Shown here in pieces: positions 58,180-64,000 of a stretch of DNA of 64,000 nt (its first letter is position 1; each line of letters starts with the position of its first letter). The stretch spans positions 1,116,001 through 1,180,000 of the forward strand of contig VTFK01000023.1 of the NCBI GenBank assembly GCA_009617715.1, read 5' to 3'. The translations under genes and the position numbers were made by a program. The notes under the pieces were generated by a model that searched no databases, was not told where the DNA came from, and was given only the letters and a program-made list of their open reading frames with translations. This stretch comes from Plectrocnemia conspersa. Taxonomy: Eukaryota > Arthropoda > Insecta > Trichoptera > Polycentropodidae.

Positions 58180-58292
58180 CGTGATGTATGGGAGGAAGGG
58201 AGATTAGACATGGTGTGACACCTTGTGAAATAGAGAGTGGGATGGTTAAAATTTCACGAAAACCCCGTGACATCATTTATGGAAGCCATCTA
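58180..58292. repeat. Dispersed repeat, copy 2 (related to 49313-49440)
   Basis: Shares TGTATGGGAGGAAGG, TTTCACGAAAACC and GTGACATCATTTATGGAAG, in order, with the copy at 49313-49440. Probably a DNA transposon remnant. Confidence 0.5.
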
Positions 58293-58439
58293 GGATAAAT
58301 ATTAAAAATGTAATTTTAAAATCATTATATAACTTTTGTTAATCTTTTTTGTTTTATCAATATAATTATCTTTCGTTTTGATAAAAGTACAAAATAACAT
58401 AAAAACTTTTTTTAATCTAAATGTTGCCATGAGAAAAAA

Positions 58440-58790
58440 TAGAATCGGTCGAGGGGCAAAGTATTGCGCGCTGGCAGTACCGTTGTATGGTACGAGCGGG
58501 GCGCGGGGCGGTGCGGCTCACATGACCTGGCGCTGGAGGCGCTGACAGACATGGCCAAGATCGAGATCGACATTTTAGACACAGCGCTTAACGACAGGTG
58601 GGCTTTCGCCGCTTCGACCGTCTTCGCGCGCCGTTACATAAGCCGCGGAGACCGCCTGTCAAAATACAATAATATATGTATGCGCTATGCGTCTGTCACC
58701 TTACGACCTGACACTGAACGTTGCCCTCTCTGCGCGTTTTTGGCCATAGCCATTTTGACATACACAAACATATAAACAAAAATGGTCGCA
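58440..58790. promoter_or_regulatory. CpG-rich block, possible promoter with a short first exon
   Basis: An isolated CpG-rich block. The plus strand has an ATG at about 58551 in the frame MAKIEIDILDTALNDR, followed by AACGACAG/GTGGGC, which could be a splice donor; the same ORF is open from 58464 to 58775. No domain is recognised and no downstream exon was found before the window ends. An E-box CACGTG sits near 58789. It could equally be a regulatory island like those in the first 19 kb. Confidence 0.35.
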
Positions 58791-59142
58791 CGTGGATGTG
58801 TGTCTATGTCTATATGTCAGAATCGAAACGGTTTATGTCTGTGACAAATTTGATTTAAAATATTATTTTTTATTTGTTTGTCCGATTGTTGCGATAAGCT
58901 GATAGGAATTACTCTAGGTGGTTATTTATCGTGTTTTGTGTCAAATGAGCTAATAAAAACTTATTTTCACTTAACCTCTTACTGCACTGATTGTTTTTAT
59001 TTAAAACATACTAGAAAATATACCAGAAAAAAATTATGCTGCTTTCCTGTTATCAAGGGTCTTTATTCTAAAAATATATTTATTTATTTGTTTATATACA
59101 ATTATAAATGATATTTTTTATAGAGTTATTCATGGTATGTTT
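58791..59142. other. AT-rich spacer, nothing recognised
   Basis: The plus ORF at 58878-59111 is Cys/Tyr/Leu-rich with no recognisable domain and no supporting gene structure. Confidence 0.4.
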
Positions 59143-59255
59143 ACTGTTCAGACTGACGCTCACTCGCCGCTGCTCATTCGTACATAAATACGTTTTAAAA
59201 ATTAAAACAGGTAGATGCGAACGAGTGGTAGCGAGTGAGAGTTGGTCAGAACAGT
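59143..59255. mobile_element. 113-bp MITE
   Basis: Inverted arms of about 38 bp: ACTGTTCAGACTGACGCTCA at the left and, on the complement of the right, ACTGTTCTGACCAACTCTCA. The centre, ACATAAATACGTTTTAAAAATTAAAA, resembles the arm sequence of the foldback MITE at 26476-26628. No coding potential. Confidence 0.8.
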
Positions 59256-59368
59256 GATGTATATAAATAAATTAAGTCACTGTGATACTATTGCCGAGGA
59301 GTAGACTTTAGCCTCATCTAAAACTGCTCTTCACTTCACTATCCTGGGCCATGCAGTACTATACTATA

Positions 59369-59703
59369 TTTGCGTTAACAGTCAGCTGGAGAGCTATCCA
59401 TTTCGTCATTATTCATAACTGAGAAAGAGATGGCATAATTAGGTTTACGCCCTTACTATTAGCTCTAAAACACACAATACTGATATACGTTTGATATACT
59501 TATTAATCTGATTGGTTGATAAATATAAAAAATATAGTATTTTTCTATAAATTTGTTCAAAATATGAACAGGAATAATGAAAAGTATATCGGTATCGTGT
59601 GCTTTAGATCTAATAGTAGGTGTGTAAACTCAAACTTGCCATCTCCTTCTCAATTATGAATAATGATGAAATGGATAGCTCTCGAACTGACTGTTAACGC
59701 AAA
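59369..59703. mobile_element. 335-bp MITE with long inverted repeats and TA target
   Basis: The left arm starts TTTGCGTTAACAGTCAG and continues GAGAGCTATCCATTTCGTCA; the right arm is its complement with scattered differences over about 125 bp. TA flanks both ends (59367-59368 and 59704-59705), as for Tc1/mariner-type insertions. The unpaired centre is AT-rich. Non-coding. Confidence 0.88.
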
Positions 59704-59705
59704 TA

Positions 59706-60629
59706 GGGTTTAGTTGCTGATGTTGCTCCGGCTGACAAGATTTTTAGTTAATGTTATTCGCTTTTTAGGATAGGTATTTGGCCTACCTGAGATGTTGTAT
59801 TTTACTTCTATTACTCATACAGTTTGTTGTTGTACTGATTGAGTTGCTGGTGCTTAGTATCCATGTCTCAGAGCTGTATACCAAGACAGGTCTCTAACTA
59901 GAGTCTTGTATAGACGTATCTGTAAATCACATAAACATATGTTGAATGAAATCAATCTTGGCGTTGACATAATTTTTGCCTATGGGTCAATAATAGGCCA
60001 GTAAAACGGCCCGAAGAAGTGACGTGGATGTGTCTGAAACAGCTGGCTTACTAGCCTCAATATTTATCATCATTACCCTAAGGGACCGTATTCAGGCCTA
60101 CAAAGAAAAATCTGGGAGGATACTTTTGACTCATTGAATGACATGGTTTTCTAATATGCAAAAAGATAATTATACTAAATGTCCCAATTATCCTTTTGCA
60201 TTGAGTTTGGATCTGAAAACTGCAATAAATTGATTTTTTATTGTTTTAACCTATTATATTATTTTTATATGCAATAAATATTATTTTATTGCTGCTCTGA
60301 ATTGCTTCTTTGAGCTGCAAAAGGTGTGCAATTTTTTTTATTAAAAATTATTTTTTATTCCAATATTCTTTCTTTGTCGAAAATTACTCAGGAGCTCAGG
60401 ATTCCAAGAGTTAACAACAGGTTCTGTTGTATCTAACTGTAAAAAACTAAAGCCTACTGTGTTGCCATCTATGGAACGAATGTTTGCACTATATGAAAAA
60501 ATAATATGATTTTATTTTTTCCTTAGAATAGAGATCTAAACATCTTTTTGTATACACTTGGAGGTTGTAAAATGGCGTGATAAACCCTTATATATATAAT
60601 AAATTTAATCTGACCCACATTAGCTATTC
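59706..60629. other. AT-rich spacer, nothing recognised
   Basis: Mixed to AT-rich DNA with no convincing ORF, RNA or repeat boundary. Confidence 0.45.
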
Positions 60630-61488
60630 TGAAATAAATATCGGTTTTTACGGTTTTCGGTTCAGCTTAGAGTAATGAATTTTTAAATGTTTTTATTTGT
60701 ATTAAAAATTAATTTTCTGCCATTTTAAATTTTTTTTATTTTTTTATGGTTTATAAGCAAACTATATTAATTGATATAATAATATAAATAATAATTAATT
60801 GAAGGTATAATAATTAGAACTATAAGTATGTAATATATGATAATATAATTTATTCAATGAAACATAAGTAAACAAAGCAAATTCGTATATTCACGATTGA
60901 AGTATACAAGATTCTTAGGTATATTCATTTATAATTAAAAAATATGAAAGTTTCCTCTAATCGTTAATATATCTTCCAATGTATTTTCATTTAATTTTTT
61001 TCGATTGCCTCGCAAAATAAACTTTATGCCAGAGAAGGCCCTTTCAACGCTAACTTGTGTTGCTGGAGCTCCTAAAACCACCATTGCAATGTATTTTTAT
61101 TTTCCTCTCAAAATTCTAAAATATGTTTTCTTTCTGTACACGGTTGGAAGTTATTCAATATGAATCCAATGTCCACATCTGTAGAAATAGGAAATCTATG
61201 TGTCTCTATTGCCAATTATTTACTTCTTAAAAAATCCTCTAAATCGTCTACCTTTTCATCGAATATTTCACTACTTGATGCTCGTTCATTTGTGGTTGAA
61301 ATTGATTTCTTTAAAAATTATAATTTGTTCCAAATATTTTTCAAATTTTGCACGGCTTGCATTTTTTGTGACTGCGTGCTTGAACATAGACCGAACTAAA
61401 CCGATATTTTTCAGTTCAGCTCCGGTTTTCGTTCCGACAAAAATAACGGTTTTTCCGGTTTTTGGTTTAGCTCCGGTTCGAAGCCCTG
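60630..61488 (-). mobile_element. hAT transposon relic
   Basis: Minus-strand frames, broken by stops, encode the C-terminal part of a hAT transposase: LEDFLRSK, LAIETHRFPIST, GFILNNFQP, then in another frame LGAPATQVSVERAFSGIKFI, LRGNRKKLNENTLEDILTIR. The last is the hAT dimerisation region (usual pattern PATSV.SERAFS). On the minus strand the right end reads CAGGGCTTCGAACCGGAGC, a good hAT terminus, at 61488 and below, followed by repeats of ACCGGAAAAACCG. The left end near 60630-60660 has related CGGTTTTTACGG words but no clean terminus, so the left boundary is approximate. Confidence 0.78.
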
Positions 61489-64000
61489 GTTATAAAATTA
61501 AAGATGTTAATAAATTTCTTCATTCATTTTTTTAAATAAAAAGTAAACCCCTTTTAGGTGTGAGTTAATTAGATTTCAATTTTGATTTAACGTGACCCAA
61601 TTTTAACAGATGTATCAATACAAGTCAAACTTTTGACTATTTTTTTTATTATTCATCTTAATTGAAAAAATAAATATGTATAAGGCAGCGATAAAACGAC
61701 CCGTCGATTAAACGTCATGAGAGATCACGGATAAACTCATCAATAGACATTGTCGGTGTAGATATTGCCTTGAATTAGACTAGTTCTTGTCACCAACATA
61801 TACATTGTCAAGAAATATTGGGAACAAAGTCCGTATCTAATTATTTATATAGAAAATAAATAGCCACAGCACAATCGAGCCAATCATCACAAATACACAA
61901 AGTCGTTAAGTATATTTGGTTATATTCACCAGAGATTCACAGTACATGGTATTAGTGAATACTAATTGCATCGATAAATGAAAAGTTGTGTAAAAATATC
62001 GATAATACACATCAGATGTTGTATTTATCTTTGACAATTAAAACATCTGAAAAAAGTTTAATCTGTTTAAAACGCATGGAAAAAAATCGACTGTAATATA
62101 TCAGTATGGAAAAGGATTAATACCATTGTGTATTGTTCATCTAAAAATCACAATTAAGCAAAACAAAGTCATTAGTTAAAACATAAAAAAGATACTTTTC
62201 TTATATCAGAGGCAATGCCCAGATGCGTAAGAGTGAGTTTTCTCTCACTCTTAAACTACAATACTCCACAACTCATTTGGACTCTTATTTCATTAGCTCA
62301 GACTCATTTGCACCGATTCAGTCATCCATCTGTTGATTCGGAATTATTAGAATTATGGTTTGTCTTCGGTAGTGACTGGCATACATATAATTTAAGTATA
62401 TGATATGTATGTTATGCAAATTTTACATATCTGAAATATTAATTAAAAATAAAATTGCAAAATCTGTAATTACACCATTATATTCGCGGGTCTATCAGAA
62501 AAGAAAATGAATTTGGATGGCCCAGTGAATAGAACAGGAGATAAATCTAGTAGTAAACAAACTGTTTTTTCCTTTTCTGTCAAGTTTATAATTATGGTGC
62601 TATTTTGCCGGGAGTGGTCGGGTCTGACGTCATCATTGAAAAGTCAGTTACATTTTTAATGGGTTATTTGGATAGTCCCAAAAGGTTCGGCAACCAATTT
62701 GATTGTAGGATTTTGCAAACTCCATTAATACTGCTGCTACATTTTTTATTGATTTTTAAGAGTCATTGCACATAAACATCATTTATTGGGTGATTATCAT
62801 ATTCTTTTAAATTTCTGCACTGTGATTGATCGGTCGCCTTGAGGGACGGTACCGCAGTAAGTATAAGTACACAGGGTGGTACTGCTTTTTTGTTTTCAAG
62901 GTACTTTGTCAAGATTATTATTTTATCGCCCCATTCATTATTGTTGTAGTTATATATGTTTTATTTATTATTCCTTTCTCTACGTGTATTTTTTATTTAA
63001 TTTTAATTAATAATGTTTTAGTTCTAAGCTATCACGAAAATTATTTGTATATTTGTATATTTGTTTTTGTACACTGATACTTGAAAAAAAATATATAGTG
63101 TAGGTCTAGTTGTGCCGCTGATTTTCATGTTAATATATTTTGATTAGGTCAAGTTTTATTTATGTTATAAATTGTCACAAAGATAAATAAACATCTTCAA
63201 TCAAATATGGATTTTAAAAAAATATTCTGTGTATAAATTTGTTCAAATTTATTTACTATCATACAACGATACTGCATATTTTGCCAAATATAGAACATTT
63301 GTTTATAGTATAATGTGCCAGAAATGTCCATACCGATGTAACCTATATTGCATGCAGTGCCTTATCTATCCTCAAAAATAAATTAAGCTTACAAAATTAT
63401 TTCTAATATTCAATCTTTCTAGATATAGTATATTTATTTGTAGTAGTAAATTGCTTTGACACAATGGATAAGGAAAATACTTAACTTGCCGCTATATGAC
63501 CTATTTGATATGATATTATTTGTAGAATAGCAAGACAAGCAATTCAAAAGATAAATATTTGCTATATCTATTTGTTTGGCCGTAAAGGGTTAATTCCATT
63601 GGGTAAATTTATTAAATATGCCATGGTGATTCATATTAATTAAATTCTAAACTTTTCCAAAAACAATGATTATTATAAACCATACAATTCCAATTCTATT
63701 TAAAATAAGAAATATTTTAAAAATAAAACTGAAAACAATTAAAAAAAGGTAATTTGTTTCATATACTAATTGTCATATTTGTGTTTAAAATGACCTATGA
63801 ATAGTTTATCACTATGGGTCGGCAAGGAAATGCTTTCAGTGCTGATATTATACCTGAGTATATATCCATTAAGATTCGGTAATATAATATTTTTTCATGA
63901 TAATAATTTGAATATATTATTGTAATGCGCAAATACGATATGCAAAATGATTTTGTTTGTAATTGAATTTCTGTCAAACAATAATAGGAACATTTGAAGT
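61489..64000. other. AT-rich spacer, nothing recognised
   Basis: AT-rich DNA to the end of the window. A CRE-like TGACGTCA is at 62625-62632 beside a short GC-richer patch (62600-62640), but no gene start is evident. ORFs at 62215-62403 and 62826-63077 show no domain. Confidence 0.45.

Overview
The window is eukaryotic nuclear DNA and almost certainly from an insect. It is AT-rich and gene-poor, with spliced genes (GT-AG introns), many decayed DNA transposons, and short blocks that are GC- and CpG-rich. The base-composition contrast and the style of the CpG-rich blocks remind me of Hymenoptera, but that is only an impression; the protein families confirm only an arthropod-like animal.

Five protein-coding loci are supported. 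On the minus strand there is one exon (27129-27337) of an LPGAT1-like lysophosphatidylglycerol acyltransferase, then a full-length plexin A receptor (29284-35004). Head-to-head with plexin A, on the plus strand, is mitochondrial fumarase in nine exons (35861-41492). RUNDC1, a RUN-domain protein, lies on the minus strand as one exon (46723-48453). The alpha subunit of the signal recognition particle receptor follows on the plus strand in eight exons (52648-55936). They form no operon or pathway: axon-guidance receptor, TCA-cycle enzyme, ER protein targeting, lipid remodelling and a putative trafficking adaptor. The exon chains of fumarase and of the SRP receptor were followed by hand and stay in phase throughout (499 and 619 residues).

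Positions 1-27000 carry no recognisable complete gene. This part holds AT-rich DNA with several CpG-rich islands that look like regulatory DNA or unannotated first exons, a jockey-like LINE relic, a mariner relic, a 967-bp Tigger element with intact ends, a 250-bp Tigger-type MITE, tRNA-derived SINE heads and a 605-bp tandem repeat. Positions 41500-46700 are mostly empty apart from a second mariner relic. Positions 48800-51000 hold a GC-rich segment and a compact 1105-bp LTR element. Positions 56000-64000 hold Tigger and hAT relics, two MITEs and a CpG-rich block that could be a promoter or first exon.

The most notable observations are: (1) plexin A, normally a many-exon gene, is one uninterrupted GC-rich exon here, with a pair of compensating frameshifts enclosing most of the first half of its sema domain; (2) a miniature LTR retrotransposon with 301-bp LTRs, a duplicated LTR-end/primer-site junction and a 47/38-bp minisatellite as its internal region; (3) a single LPGAT1 exon with no partner exons seen across 27 kb; (4) a 605-bp tandem array that preserves a minus-strand ORF. 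I found no clear sign of a wholly new molecular system, no CRISPR array and no prokaryotic content.
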